In this document: in pieces, positions 33,217-41,952 of the stretch
Position numbering within the stretch: the stretch's first letter is position 1
How the letters are laid out: every line of letters begins with the position of its first letter
Notes under the pieces: model-generated
Told to the model about the DNA's origin: nothing
Seen by the model: the letters and a program-made list of their open reading frames with translations, nothing else
Databases searched by the model: none
Translations under genes and position numbers: made by a program
NCBI RefSeq assembly: GCF_000284035.1
Contig: NC_016887.1
Span: 3,472,001 to 3,536,000, forward strand
Length of the DNA: 64,000 nt
Source of the DNA: Nocardia cyriacigeorgica GUH-2
Lineage (GTDB): Bacteria > Actinomycetota > Actinomycetes > Mycobacteriales > Mycobacteriaceae
Direction: 5' to 3'

Positions 33217-35058
33217 TCAGTTGTCGTACGACGCGACCCCGACCGGCCCCGAGGCGACACACAGATCCAAACCGGGTGTCGTCGCGGCGATCCGCAGGGC
33301 CTCCCCGCTTCCGATGACCCGGACGAATACGGTGTGCAGCCCCTTCTGGACCGGAACCGCCACCCGATCACCGTGTTCGAAGCCGAGGGTGACGGTGCCG
33401 TCGCGGCCGGCCAGATAGTTCAGTTGCACCGTCCATTTGTGCGACAGCATGGGGCCGTCGAGGTCGAGCCGCACCGGCGCCGGACCCTGCACGCGATAGC
33501 CGCAGCCCGGTACCGGGCCGGGCCGGATGCTGCGGTTCCACCAGACCTGCGCGTCGACGATGTCGCCGGTATCGGTGATCATGCGCAGCCTCGGGGTGGA
33601 GTCGGCGAAGGTGTCCGGGCCGGTAACCGGCGCCAGCACCCGGCTCGCCAGATTCTGCGGATACGCGGTCGGATTCAGCACGGTCCACGGCACCTCCTGC
33701 TCCAGCAGCGGCGCGTCGAGCGTGCCGAGTTCGGCGGCGACGGTGGTCAGGTAGCGCTCGGTGGTGCCCTCGGACCAGGACCGCACGAAGGTGATGGTGG
33801 ACCACACGCTGCTCATGACGAACGCGGCCGTCAGCATGAGCACGGCGGCCGCCGATGGCCGGCTCGTCCGCTCGGTGGCCCGCGGCCGGGCCGACACCAG
33901 CAACGCGCCGCCCGCGGTGAGGACGACGGCCAGATCGGCGAGATAGCGCAGCGATTGCATCAGCTCGTCGACGGTGTTGGGGCCGCCGCGCGCAAGCCCC
34001 ACCGGAATCAGCGCCACACCGAGATACACCAGCACCGTCAGCCAGACCGCCGCCGCGCGCGGGCGCGAGCGGATCGACCACCCCACGATCGCCGCCAGCG
34101 CGAGCCACGACAGCACGACCAGGACCTGCGACGGTGTCGCCCACGGCGCCGCGGGCACCCACCGTTCCCAGCTCCACGGTCCACCGACCACCGTCGGCAC
34201 CACCCCGAGCGAGGTGGCGCTGTGCAGCAATCCCGGGATCTCGCTCGGTTGGCTGCGTGCGTAGGCGATATCGACGACGGCGAGATAGGCCACCAGCCAG
34301 CAGCCGAGCACCAAACCCGATCCGATCCACAACGGTGCCCCACGCCGCGCCACAGCGCGGATCACGCCCCGCTCCCCCACCACATACCGCGACAGAGCCG
34401 CCACCGCGAACGCGGTCGCGGGCACGATGACTGCCTTCTCGAAGAACAACAACCCCACCGCCAGCGCCGCCACGCCACTGATCGCATAGCGTCGCCGACC
34501 GGTGCGCACGAGCAACACCGCGTCGGCGATCACCCAGGCCAGTGCGCATTGCAACGGCAAAGAGTTGAGTGCGGCCGCCCACCAGGCGAAGGCGGGCACC
34601 GTCACCGGGCAGAACAGATAGAAGGCCAAGGGCACCAGCACTATTCGCCGGGTGCCGAGCAGCACCACCAGCATCCGCAACACCGCGACCGACGCGGCCG
34701 CCTGGAGGACGAGCATGGTGACCACCGGCCCCGCCCACGACAGCGGAGCGATCGCGGTAACCAGCCACGCGGTGGCGAAGGCGGCCGGCATGAAATGGCC
34801 GTCGTGGTCGTAGAACAACAGGTCCGGCGACCACAGCGCATGGCTGCCGGCCCGGCCGATCAGGATCAGGTCATCCCAGTAGAAGTACCCCGACCCGGCC
34901 ACCCACCCGCGCAACACCAGCTGCCCGACGATCAGCGCCACGGCCGCCAGCAGCACCGGAGACCACCGAACCGCCGGAAACCGCCAGGTCGAGCCGTTCG
35001 TCCCGGTCGGCTCCGCCCGCTCGGCGGGCTCCATTAGGGCGGCCGGGGCGGTATCCAT
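33217..35058 (-). CDS. Polytopic membrane protein, possible GT-C-type glycosyltransferase
   Basis: A 613-aa protein from the ATG at 35058; the frame upstream is unlikely coding. About 11 transmembrane helices span residues ~25-440, with an early extracytoplasmic loop GSGYFYWDDLILIGRAGSHALWSPDLLFYDHDGHF. That loop has the acidic D-D pair and flanking aromatics common in GT-C polyprenyl-linked glycosyltransferases. The C-terminal ~170 residues form a soluble domain, probably outside (WTVQLNYLAGRDGTVTLGFEHGD). No specific family recognised. Neighbours give no further clue. Weak ribosome-binding site. Confidence 0.6.
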   Translation of the reverse strand: MDTAPAALMEPAERAEPTGTNGSTWRFPAVRWSPVLLAAVALIVGQLVLRGWVAGSGYFYWDDLILIGRAGSHALWSPDLLFYDHDGHFMPAAFATAWLVTAIAPLSWAGPVVTMLVLQAAASVAVLRMLVVLLGTRRIVLVPLAFYLFCPVTVPAFAWWAAALNSLPLQCALAWVIADAVLLVRTGRRRYAISGVAALAVGLLFFEKAVIVPATAFAVAALSRYVVGERGVIRAVARRGAPLWIGSGLVLGCWLVAYLAVVDIAYARSQPSEIPGLLHSATSLGVVPTVVGGPWSWERWVPAAPWATPSQVLVVLSWLALAAIVGWSIRSRPRAAAVWLTVLVYLGVALIPVGLARGGPNTVDELMQSLRYLADLAVVLTAGGALLVSARPRATERTSRPSAAAVLMLTAAFVMSSVWSTITFVRSWSEGTTERYLTTVAAELGTLDAPLLEQEVPWTVLNPTAYPQNLASRVLAPVTGPDTFADSTPRLRMITDTGDIVDAQVWWNRSIRPGPVPGCGYRVQGPAPVRLDLDGPMLSHKWTVQLNYLAGRDGTVTLGFEHGDRVAVPVQKGLHTVFVRVIGSGEALRIAATTPGLDLCVASGPVGVASYDN

Positions 35059-35611
35059 GGCACCCCAGGGTAGCGCCGGCGGCGGCGAGCGCACGGCGGC
35101 GAGCGATCCGGCGGGGCGCCGGCAACGAATTCCCCGAGCAGGCCACCGCTCGGCTGGTATGCAATAGTGCGATCGCAATTCGCTGATTGCCCAGCGAGAC
35201 CGGGCGGAGGCGACGATAATCCTGCTGTGGGACAGACTCTCCGAGAACTCGATCCACATCCACCGTCCACGGTGACGCACGGCAACCGGCCATGGCCCGG
35301 CAGCCACCCTCCTCGTCGCGCACCGGGACCACTGCCCTCGGAGAGTCGCGTCACCCGGCCCCCAGCCGACCGCGCGGCGGCATCTCGAGGCGGGCCGAGG
35401 TCCCACTCCCCCGAGATGACCCGACAGTGATCGGCCGCGCGGACCCGTCCCTCGCCCGACGGAGGCGACCGGCGCCGCGCACGGCCACCGCGAACCGAAA
35501 GGCTCCCACCGTGACACCCTGGTCGATAGCACGCCCCGGCGCACCGGCTGCGACACCGAGCGGCCGAACCGGCCCGAGCGCGGGAGGGCGCTAGGCGGAG
35601 GCGGACGAGCG
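35059..35611. other. Intergenic region without recognisable gene
   Basis: 553 bp between divergent genes. Short open frames are present on both strands, but none has a ribosome-binding site or family motif. A TGCGATCGCA palindrome lies near 35167. I see no strong promoter, hairpin or RNA gene. Confidence 0.4.
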
Positions 35612-36130
35612 ATGCGACGACAGCACTCGATATCCGGACCGACCGACGACACCACCGCATGGGCACCGGAACTGGACTCCGCGCGTCTGCCCACCGCACA
35701 AGATCTCATCGACGCCCTGGACCACACCGACACCGGCGGCGCCTCGGCCGACCGCCATCCGGTCACCCGCTGCGCGCGATATCTGTCCACCCTGCACCCC
35801 TACACCGCCCCCGAACCCGGCACCGATGCCGCCTCCACGCGGGACTCGCTGATCCACGCCATCGACGTGTGGACCGAAAACCATGTGCCGCAACACCGCC
35901 GGGGCACCGTGCTGCACACCGAAACGCTCGGCACCGTCGTCGACCGGATCGTGGCCGCCTACATGCACGTCCGGCACCTGAAGGCGAAGGGCTCACCGCA
36001 ACGTCCCAGCGTGGAGGATGCCGAACGCCGGCTGGCGCAGCTGGTGGAGAGCTATACCGGTCTGGTGCAGGAGGTATCGGCCGGAATCCGCCGGCTACCC
36101 ACCCATTCCGCCCGGATCGAGGGCGACTGA
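35612..36130 (+). CDS. DUF4254-like protein
   Basis: A 172-aa mostly helical protein. The middle portion LIHAIDVWTENHVPQ...GTVLHTETLGTVVDRIVAAYMHV resembles the DUF4254 pattern (I-D-x-W...H-T-E-T-x-G-x-V-V-D-R) that I associate with Nocardia proteins. A final helical segment (VEDAERRLAQLVESYTGLVQEVSAGIRRLP) follows. Function unknown; the genomic partner in other organisms is often a glycosyltransferase, which is loosely compatible with the divergent membrane protein. GGAGG site 10 nt before the ATG. Confidence 0.6.
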   Translation: MRRQHSISGPTDDTTAWAPELDSARLPTAQDLIDALDHTDTGGASADRHPVTRCARYLSTLHPYTAPEPGTDAASTRDSLIHAIDVWTENHVPQHRRGTVLHTETLGTVVDRIVAAYMHVRHLKAKGSPQRPSVEDAERRLAQLVESYTGLVQEVSAGIRRLPTHSARIEGD

Positions 36131-36149
36131 GCTCCAGCGGCAATCGATC

Positions 36150-37022
36150 TCACAGGTCGGCGAGCGCCTGCTCGGCCCGCTCGACCCGGCGCTGCGCGCG
36201 CTCCGCCTCGGTGGCGGCAGCGCGCGCGGCCTCCCGGGCGCCGCGTTCGGCGGTGCGGGCGAACCGGTGCTGCTCCTCGGCGGCGGTCAATTCCTCGCGC
36301 AGGCGGGCAACGCGTTCGTCGGCCTCGTGCAGTCGTTTCTCGGCGTCGGCGGCCTCGCGGTCGGCCGAGTCGAGTTCGGCGCGGGCGGTTTCGGCGGCCT
36401 CGCGGGCCTCGTCCAGTTCGGCCTGCGCGGCCTTGCGGCGCGCGGCCGCACGGTCGGCTTCGCGTGTGCTGCCCTTGGCTTGCCGGCCCTTGGTTGTGCG
36501 GCCACGGGTAGCGGTCTTCGCATCGGGGACCGCGGTGAGCGCGGGCGCGGCATCACCGAATCCCTCGTAGCTGGCCGCCTTGGCCAGGGTGCCGTCGCGG
36601 ACCTGGTCGGCCACCTCGGGGTCGGCCAAGGCAGCGGTGAGCGTGGTGGCGACCTCACGCAGGACCGGTTCGCCGACGGACCGGTCGTGTTCGGCGGCCA
36701 GCTCGCCCGCCCGCCGGGCCAGCGCGTTGACCACCTGCTGACGTTGCTTGGTCAGCGCGCGCAGATCGTCACCGGACAGTTCGCGCTGGGCCTCGCGTAA
36801 GGCCTCGCCGAGGCGCAGGAGGGCGTCCACCTCGTCGGGGGCCTCGCGGGCCAGCAGGTTCACCGTCCAGGCGGCGACGGTGGGTTTGCGCAGATCGGCC
36901 ACCGCGGCGGCCAGTTCGCTGTCGCCCGCGCGTTTGGCTTGCGCCGCACGGTCCTTGCGGGCGGCGACGAAGTCACCGGGGTCGAGCCCGTACAGTTCGG
37001 CCGCGATCTCGCTGAGCCCCAT
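36150..37022 (-). CDS. Coiled-coil protein of unknown function
   Basis: A 290-aa protein. An N-terminal ~150-residue domain (LDPGDFVAARKDRAAQAKRAGDSELAAAVADLRKPTVAAWTVNLLARE...EVDALLRLGEALREAQRELSGDDLRAL) is followed by a basic Lys/Arg linker (~165-185). The last ~100 residues are an Ala/Glu/Arg coiled coil (AAARRKAAQAELDEAREAAETARAEL onward). Similar actinobacterial proteins are annotated as hypothetical. The AxxDLRKPTVAAWxVN segment is a recognisable signature but has no assigned role. Converges on the DUF4254-like gene. Confidence 0.6.
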   Translation of the reverse strand: MGLSEIAAELYGLDPGDFVAARKDRAAQAKRAGDSELAAAVADLRKPTVAAWTVNLLAREAPDEVDALLRLGEALREAQRELSGDDLRALTKQRQQVVNALARRAGELAAEHDRSVGEPVLREVATTLTAALADPEVADQVRDGTLAKAASYEGFGDAAPALTAVPDAKTATRGRTTKGRQAKGSTREADRAAARRKAAQAELDEAREAAETARAELDSADREAADAEKRLHEADERVARLREELTAAEEQHRFARTAERGAREAARAAATEAERAQRRVERAEQALADL

Positions 37023-37049
37023 GCCGTCGAGCCTAACCAGCAGCCACGG

Positions 37050-37634
37050 TTATTCAGCTCCGGTCGCGTCGGTGTCGTGGTCGGTGCGCAACAGGAATGC
37101 CGAGGCACGGTCGAGGACCTGCTCGCGGGTGCGGCCCTCGTGTTCGGCGGCGATCATGTAGGTGCCGACCGCCAGGCTGAACGCCAGCAGACTGCGCGCC
37201 TCGACCTCGTCCGGATCGGAGCAGAAGGTGCCCAGCAGTTCGCGCAGGTAGCCGATGCGATAGTTGTCGACGCGGCGCAGGCGTTCGGCCACGGACGCAT
37301 CGCGGCGAGCCCAATCCCGCACGGCCAGGTCGATCGGGCGCAACCGGTCGTCGGAGAAGGTGAGCACCCCCGCCCGCCGGGCCTTCACCCGCGCGTCCCC
37401 ACCCTCGCGTTCCACCCGCTCCCGGACGTCGAAGGTGGCCTCGTGCTCCCAGGTGTCGAGCATTTCCTCGAGCAGGGCATTGCGGTCGGCGAAATGCCCG
37501 TAGAACCCGCCCTTGGTGACGCCGAGCGCCTGCGCCAGGGCCTCGACTCGAACCGCGTCGGGCCCACCGGTGGCCAGGGCGCGCAGGCCCTGCTCGATCC
37601 AGCTGGTCCTCGGGGTGCGGGTGACGGCGACCAT
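37050..37634 (-). CDS. TetR family transcriptional regulator
   Basis: A 194-aa TetR regulator: WIEQGLRALATGGPDAVRVEALAQALGVTKGGFYGHFADRNALLEEMLDTWE is the DNA-binding domain and the remainder a helical ligand domain. The start at 37634 is chosen because the frame upstream runs through the palindromic operator. It is divergent from the DUF2867 gene, and a perfect 18-bp dyad between them suggests it represses both. Confidence 0.85.
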   Translation of the reverse strand: MVAVTRTPRTSWIEQGLRALATGGPDAVRVEALAQALGVTKGGFYGHFADRNALLEEMLDTWEHEATFDVRERVEREGGDARVKARRAGVLTFSDDRLRPIDLAVRDWARRDASVAERLRRVDNYRIGYLRELLGTFCSDPDEVEARSLLAFSLAVGTYMIAAEHEGRTREQVLDRASAFLLRTDHDTDATGAE

Positions 37635-37688
37635 ACCTTCAGTATTGCCGACGCCGTTGACAACACCGGCGGCAACGCTACGATCAAC

Positions 37689-37706
37689 ATATACGGCGCC
37701 GTATAT
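37689..37706. promoter_or_regulatory. TetR operator between divergent genes
   Basis: ATATACGGCGCCGTATAT, a perfect 18-bp palindrome, 55 bp before the TetR start and 83 bp before the DUF2867 start. The ATATA/TATAT arms make it stand out from the local GC content and may include the -10 boxes. Confidence 0.75.
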
Positions 37707-37788
37707 TTGAGAAATCCTGCCCCACCACTGATTTGCGGACACCGGCCACCGCACGGTCCGGTGCCGCCCTATGGATGGAGACTCGACG

Positions 37789-38388
37789 ATGCGGCTCCCG
37801 CACAGCGCACACACCGCCCATTCCTGGCGGATTCACGAGTTGGCCCCGGATTTCACCCTGGAGGACGTGTGGGCCTTGCCCACCCCCGGCGGCCCCAATG
37901 ATTTCGATCGCCTCGTCACCATGATCGCCGCCCCCGACAGCCCGGATGACGAGCCACCGCCGTTCATCTATCGAGTGCTGTTCGCGATCCGGTGGAAGCT
38001 CGGCGCCCTGCTCGGCTGGGACCGCGACGACGCAGGCGTCGGCACCCGCGTGCCGAGCCTGCGCGACCGGCTCCCCGCCGATCTGCGCGACGGACCACGC
38101 GGCCCCGCCCTCGTCTCGGAGCCCTTCCAGTCGGTCTATCTGACCGACGACGAATGGGTGAGCGAGATCGCCAACCGGACCGTGCACGCGCTCATGCACG
38201 TCAGCTGGGTGCCCGACGACGAGGGCGGCTATCGCGGGCAGATGGCAGTGCTGGTGAAGCCCAACGGGTTCTGGGGCCGCGCCTACATGGCGGCAATTCT
38301 CCCGTTCCGGTACACCCTGGTCTACCCGGCGCTCATGCGGATGTTCGCCCGCGGATGGGAGCGCGGCCGGGCCGCGGCGACCGGGTGA
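37789..38388 (+). CDS. DUF2867 domain protein
   Basis: A 199-aa protein: WRIHELAPDFTLEDVWALPTPGGPNDFDRLVTMI, then a central IYRVLFAIRWKLGALLGWDRDD. SEPFQSVYLTDDEWVSEIANRTVHALMHVSWVPDDEGGYRGQMAVLVKPNGFWGRAYMAAILPFRYTLVYPALMR is typical of the DUF2867 family. Function unknown; the family often sits near short-chain dehydrogenases. ATG 37789 is preferred over 37771 because GGAG lies 8 nt before it. Likely repressed by the divergent TetR. Confidence 0.78.
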   Translation: MRLPHSAHTAHSWRIHELAPDFTLEDVWALPTPGGPNDFDRLVTMIAAPDSPDDEPPPFIYRVLFAIRWKLGALLGWDRDDAGVGTRVPSLRDRLPADLRDGPRGPALVSEPFQSVYLTDDEWVSEIANRTVHALMHVSWVPDDEGGYRGQMAVLVKPNGFWGRAYMAAILPFRYTLVYPALMRMFARGWERGRAAATG

Positions 38389-38609
38389 GCGCCCGCGGCC
38401 GCACCGCGCTCGAGGCGGAATCCGCTGGTCCGATGTGCCGTGCTCTGGTAGCCATGGCCGGGTGACACTGTCCGCTACCACCGCCGCCCATGCGGCCGCC
38501 GCCCGGCTCGGCGTATCCTGCGCCGAGATCATCGGGGCGAGCACCAGGTCGGTGATCGTGCACGGCTCGCTGGCCACCGGCGATTTCCGGCCGGATACCC
38601 CGAGGTGGA

Positions 38610-39095
38610 TCAGCGGCGGCGTTGCCACCACCGGCGTCGCGCCGGTTTCGAGGCCGGTGCGTCCGTCCGGGGAGCCGGTGCTGACGGCGCAGGCGTGCGA
38701 TCGGCTCGCCACCGGGCCACCACCTCGTCGACGTCGACCGGGGCGATCGGCACATGCGGCGGGGTGGGGACGCGGATCCAGCGGACGATGCGCTGGTTGA
38801 GGTCGGAGACGGCCGCGCGGATCTCGCGTTCGGAGTCCAGTTCCCGCGCGGTCTCGTGGATCTGCTCGACCTCACGGCGCAGCACCAGCGATTCCGGCAG
38901 CATCCCATCCGCGCGCACGCCCTCGCGGCGCAGATAGTCACGCAGCCACCAGTTCTCGTCCACGCTGGTGCCTGCGCCGGGAATCGGCTTCCCCGCGCCC
39001 GCCAGATTCGCGAACTCACCGCGCTCGGCGGCTTCGCGTACCTGTTTGTCGATCCAGGACTCGAAGGTCAGATCGGGCGGCTTGCGCTCGGCCAT
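38610..39095 (-). CDS. DUF1992 (DnaJC28-like) protein
   Basis: A 161-aa protein with the DUF1992 signature in its first ~70 residues: WIDKQVREAAERGEFANLAGAGKPIPG...DENWWLRDYLRREG. LREVEQI-like helices and a Pro/Ala-rich basic tail (RRRWWQRRR) follow. Bacterial members are stand-alone relatives of the domain in eukaryotic DNAJC28; role unknown. Converges on the DUF2867 gene across a 221-bp gap that holds nothing I can identify. Confidence 0.78.
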   Translation of the reverse strand: MAERKPPDLTFESWIDKQVREAAERGEFANLAGAGKPIPGAGTSVDENWWLRDYLRREGVRADGMLPESLVLRREVEQIHETARELDSEREIRAAVSDLNQRIVRWIRVPTPPHVPIAPVDVDEVVARWRADRTPAPSAPAPRTDAPASKPARRRWWQRRR

Positions 39096-39134
39096 ACCGC
39101 CATCGTACGGAAACCGGTCCGGTGGCTCGGCCGA

Positions 39135-39860
39135 TCAGGGCCGGCGGGCCGAACGCAGTGCGAGCTCCACGTCGGCGAGCGCGGCCAGGGTTTCGGTGAG
39201 TGCACCGCGCTCGGTGTCGGTGAGGGTGATCGCGCGGGCGCGTTCGAATGCATCGACGGCGGCCGCGGCGTCGTCGGCGCGGATCGCGAGTTCGGCCCGG
39301 TAGGCCAGGGCTTCGACCAGTTCGGCGGCCGACGCGGTCGCCTTGTCCCGTTCCAGCGCGGCATCCAGGATCTGCGCCGCCCGCACGTGTTTGCCATGGG
39401 AATCGCCCATGACGACCGCGCGTGCGAGGGTCACCGACAGTTTTCCGCCGGTCCCCTGCTCGGCCTCGGGTGCGGCGGCGACGATGCGGATCCAGTTGCC
39501 GCCGGGATCGATGACGGTGAACCCGGAATGGTTATCGGCGTTCTTGCGCTTGCGCGGCCGGGTCATCCGCGGAATCCCGGAGACCAGGAGTTTGCCGTGC
39601 ATCGCGCGCATACCTGCGGCGAATGCCTCGAACAGCTCGCGAGTATCGGGCACGATGACCAGGCAGGTCCCGTAGGAGTCTGCGGGCTCGAAGTCGGGCA
39701 TACCGAAGAAGTCGAGCCGGAAGTCCTCGCGTTCGAGCGAGACGTACGGGTTCGGGCGGGTCTGGTAGTAGGTCCGGGTGAAGCCCAGCATGGTGTAGAA
39801 CTCGGCCATCTCGTCGATGGATCGGCACGGCAGCAGCGGCACGGTGATCTCCCCTGCCAT
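39135..39860 (-). CDS. VOC family protein with helical C-terminal extension
   Basis: A 241-aa protein. Residues 1-125 are a bleomycin-resistance/VOC domain (PLLPCRSIDEMAEFYTMLGFTRTYYQTRPNPYVSLER, GTCLVIVPDTRELFEAFAAGMR, NHSGFTVIDPGGNWIRIV). The last ~105 residues are TPR-like helices (LARAVVMGDSHGKHVRAAQILDAALERD...AVDAFERARAI), unusual for this fold. The start shares one base with the PadR stop (TGATG), so it is coupled to and probably controlled by that PadR. This suggests a drug- or ligand-binding resistance function. Confidence 0.75.
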   Translation of the reverse strand: MAGEITVPLLPCRSIDEMAEFYTMLGFTRTYYQTRPNPYVSLEREDFRLDFFGMPDFEPADSYGTCLVIVPDTRELFEAFAAGMRAMHGKLLVSGIPRMTRPRKRKNADNHSGFTVIDPGGNWIRIVAAAPEAEQGTGGKLSVTLARAVVMGDSHGKHVRAAQILDAALERDKATASAAELVEALAYRAELAIRADDAAAAVDAFERARAITLTDTERGALTETLAALADVELALRSARRP

Positions 39861-40441
39861 CAGCGGTCCTCCCGATCGGCGGCCTCGCCGGCCATGGTGA
39901 AGTCGCCGTTGTTCAGGCGGCGGATCAGTCGCTGGGTCCAGGCGTAGCCGGCGTCGGCGGTGGACAACCACAGGGCGATCACCTCGCCGACCGGCCCCCA
40001 ATCGTCCAGGTCCGCGTCGGGTGGAAGGTGTTCGGTGATGCTGCGGCGCCATTCGCGCATGGCGCGGGCCCGGCCTTCGAGGATCTCCAGCGCTTCCCCG
40101 CGCGGCAGATCCTCGATCAGCCCGACGGCGGCACCGAGGACGTCCAGGCTCGGCTGACTGTCGGCGAGGGCTCGGCGCAGCAGGGCGAAGTACTCACGCT
40201 CCCCCTCGGACGTCAGTTCGTATTCGATCCGTGGCGGTCCACCCGCCGGCGAGGCCGCGCTCTCGTGGGCTGTCAGCAGGTGCTTGCCGGCCATGCTCTT
40301 GAGCGCGTGATACACCGACCCCGATGTGGCCGTGGACCATTCGTGCGCGCCCCAGGATTCGAGATCGGCGCGGATCTGATAGCCGTGCGCCCGCCCCCGT
40401 CTCCGCAGCGCTCCCAGAACCAGTAGCTGAACAGGCTTCAT
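39860..40441 (-). CDS. PadR family transcriptional regulator
   Basis: A 193-aa PadR regulator: MKPVQLLVLGALRRRGRAHGYQIRADLESWG...TSGSVYHALKSMAGKHLLTAHE is the winged helix, RIEYELTSEGEREYFALLRRAL the wing, and a helical dimerisation region completes it. It is coupled to the VOC gene downstream and has two near-identical palindromic operators before its start, so the operon is almost certainly autoregulated. This resembles PadR-controlled drug-binding circuits, but the ligand is unknown. Confidence 0.87.
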   Translation of the reverse strand: MKPVQLLVLGALRRRGRAHGYQIRADLESWGAHEWSTATSGSVYHALKSMAGKHLLTAHESAASPAGGPPRIEYELTSEGEREYFALLRRALADSQPSLDVLGAAVGLIEDLPRGEALEILEGRARAMREWRRSITEHLPPDADLDDWGPVGEVIALWLSTADAGYAWTQRLIRRLNNGDFTMAGEAADREDR

Positions 40442-40462
40442 CGCACACCTCCGCCGGAATAA

Positions 40463-40480
40463 CTAACCAAATTTGGCTAG
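40463..40480. promoter_or_regulatory. PadR operator, proximal copy
   Basis: CTAACCAAATTTGGCTAG, a 9+9 dyad with one mismatch, 21 bp before the PadR start. Confidence 0.65.
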
Positions 40481-40511
40481 TAGGTCACAGCGTAACGCCC
40501 CGCCTCCCCAT

Positions 40512-40527
40512 TAGCCAAATTTGGCTA
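40512..40527. promoter_or_regulatory. PadR operator, distal copy
   Basis: TAGCCAAATTTGGCTA, a perfect 16-bp palindrome with its centre 48 bp from that of the proximal copy. It lies between the PadR promoter and the end of the next gene upstream. Confidence 0.65.
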
Positions 40528-40577
40528 GCGGAGAGACGGGCGCCTCGGGATCATCCGGGAACTGCGGTAGACCGAGC

Positions 40578-40928
40578 TCAGGCGGCGGCCGCCCGCGCCA
40601 GCATCCGCACCACCTCGTCGGGGTCCGCGACATCGACGACCAACCGGGTGAAGTCCGCGCCGGACAGGTCGATGCGCACACCGCGCCCGTCGAAGGCGGT
40701 ATCCCAGAACTCCTTGCGGCCCTTGCCGCGGAACGTGCCTGCGGCGATCACGCCGGGGAAGAAGGTGCCGGGCGCGCGCACCCAGGGCGGGCGGCGATCG
40801 ATTTCGGCGGGAGCGACAGCGGTGACCGACGCCAGATCGAACTGGATCGACTCGCGCAGCGCCAGTAGGCGGTGCGCACCGAGCACATGAACCGTCACCG
40901 TCGTACCCGTGACCTCGAGCTCGACCAT
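40578..40928 (-). CDS. Hypothetical protein, PH-like fold suspected
   Basis: A 116-aa protein starting at 40928 after GAGG. Alternating strands and a C-terminal helix (MVELEVTGTTVTVHVLGAHRLLALRESIQFDLASVTAV...GTFFPGVIAAGTFRGKGRKEFWDT...DFTRLVVDVADPDEVVRMLARAA) give a pattern like bacterial PH-domain proteins. I do not recognise a named family. It lies upstream of the PadR operators on the same strand and could be transcribed into them. Confidence 0.55.
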   Translation of the reverse strand: MVELEVTGTTVTVHVLGAHRLLALRESIQFDLASVTAVAPAEIDRRPPWVRAPGTFFPGVIAAGTFRGKGRKEFWDTAFDGRGVRIDLSGADFTRLVVDVADPDEVVRMLARAAAA

Positions 40929-41041
40929 TGTGCACCTCACTATCACCGAGAGTGTTCGCTCGTTTCAGGATGCCGGTCGTGCCTGGTCGTAGCCTGTGCC
41001 GAAGCTATGAGTTCTCTCAGGTTTCGGTCATCCGGGCGGCC

Positions 41042-41863
41042 TCAGCACGGTGCGTCCGCGAGGAACCGGGTGACGTCGTCGGTGAAGTTCCGATGATCCA
41101 CTGCTCCCATATGCCCGGTGCGCGGGTACAGGATCAGCCGCCCGTCCGGTATCCCATCCGCGGTGCGGCGGAACGATTCGGGGGCATAGGCCGGGTCGCG
41201 GTCACCGCCGATCACCAGGGTGGGTACCGCGATCTCGCCGAGCCGATCGGTGACGTCGAACCCGTCCTCGGCGAGCAGGAAACGGTAGGTGTCTTCGGGC
41301 ACCTTGGGCCGTGCCAGCGGATCCACCAGCCACATGAGCGTCCCGGCCAGCCGCGCCCCCACCGGGTTGGCGATGGTGACCTTCGCCAGATGGTGCAAGC
41401 CGCGTTCGCGTGCGAGCACGGCCTCGGCATAGCGACGCTGGCCGATCCGGGTCGCCGGATCCAGCCGGGAAGCCGCCGCCACCACGACCAGCTTGCGCAC
41501 TACCTCGGGGTGGTCGGCGGCCAGCTGCAAGCCGAGCGAACCGCCGGAGGACACCCCGACGACATCGACCGGAGCCTGGAATTCGGCTCGCAGCGCGTCG
41601 GCATGCTCGGCGGCGATATCGGCCATGGTGGCACCGGCGGGTGTGCCCGGCGCCCGGTTCACCGCGTACACCCGGTGCCGGCGGGCCAGGCCGGACAGCT
41701 TCTTCAGCTCCGAGGACCGCATCCACCCCGTCGGGTTGGCGTGGTCGGGGGTCAGCCAGCGCAGGAACACCAGCGGCCTGCCGCTGCCGAATGCCAGGTA
41801 CGGCATGCCGTGGCGCAGCACGCCCTCGGTCACCGCGAGCTGCTGGTCGCGCTTGCCCATCAT
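41042..41863 (-). CDS. Alpha/beta hydrolase
   Basis: A 273-aa alpha/beta-hydrolase: nucleophile elbow VVGVSSGGSLG near residue 103, probable acid Asp in LVIGGDRDPAYAPE and His in YPRTGHMGAVDHR complete the catalytic triad. The cap region is short. The substrate cannot be told. Probably monocistronic; the next gene upstream is separated by 89 bp. Confidence 0.8.
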   Translation of the reverse strand: MMGKRDQQLAVTEGVLRHGMPYLAFGSGRPLVFLRWLTPDHANPTGWMRSSELKKLSGLARRHRVYAVNRAPGTPAGATMADIAAEHADALRAEFQAPVDVVGVSSGGSLGLQLAADHPEVVRKLVVVAAASRLDPATRIGQRRYAEAVLARERGLHHLAKVTIANPVGARLAGTLMWLVDPLARPKVPEDTYRFLLAEDGFDVTDRLGEIAVPTLVIGGDRDPAYAPESFRRTADGIPDGRLILYPRTGHMGAVDHRNFTDDVTRFLADAPC

Positions 41864-41952
41864 CGCTCCGATCGTCGAATCGTCATCGGTCCCGACGCTA
41901 ATCGCGCCCGGTCGCGACGGCGATGACCTCGGAGGTCATGGTGGCGCGGCGA

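Noticed and set aside
35166..35176. TGCGATCGCA palindrome upstream of the membrane protein gene
   Set aside because: Only 10 bp and common in GC-rich DNA; no second copy or promoter nearby.
35034..35699. Minus-strand 221-codon and plus-strand 87-100-codon frames in the intergenic region
   Set aside because: No ribosome-binding sites or motifs; Arg/Pro/Gly-rich as in non-coding high-GC DNA.
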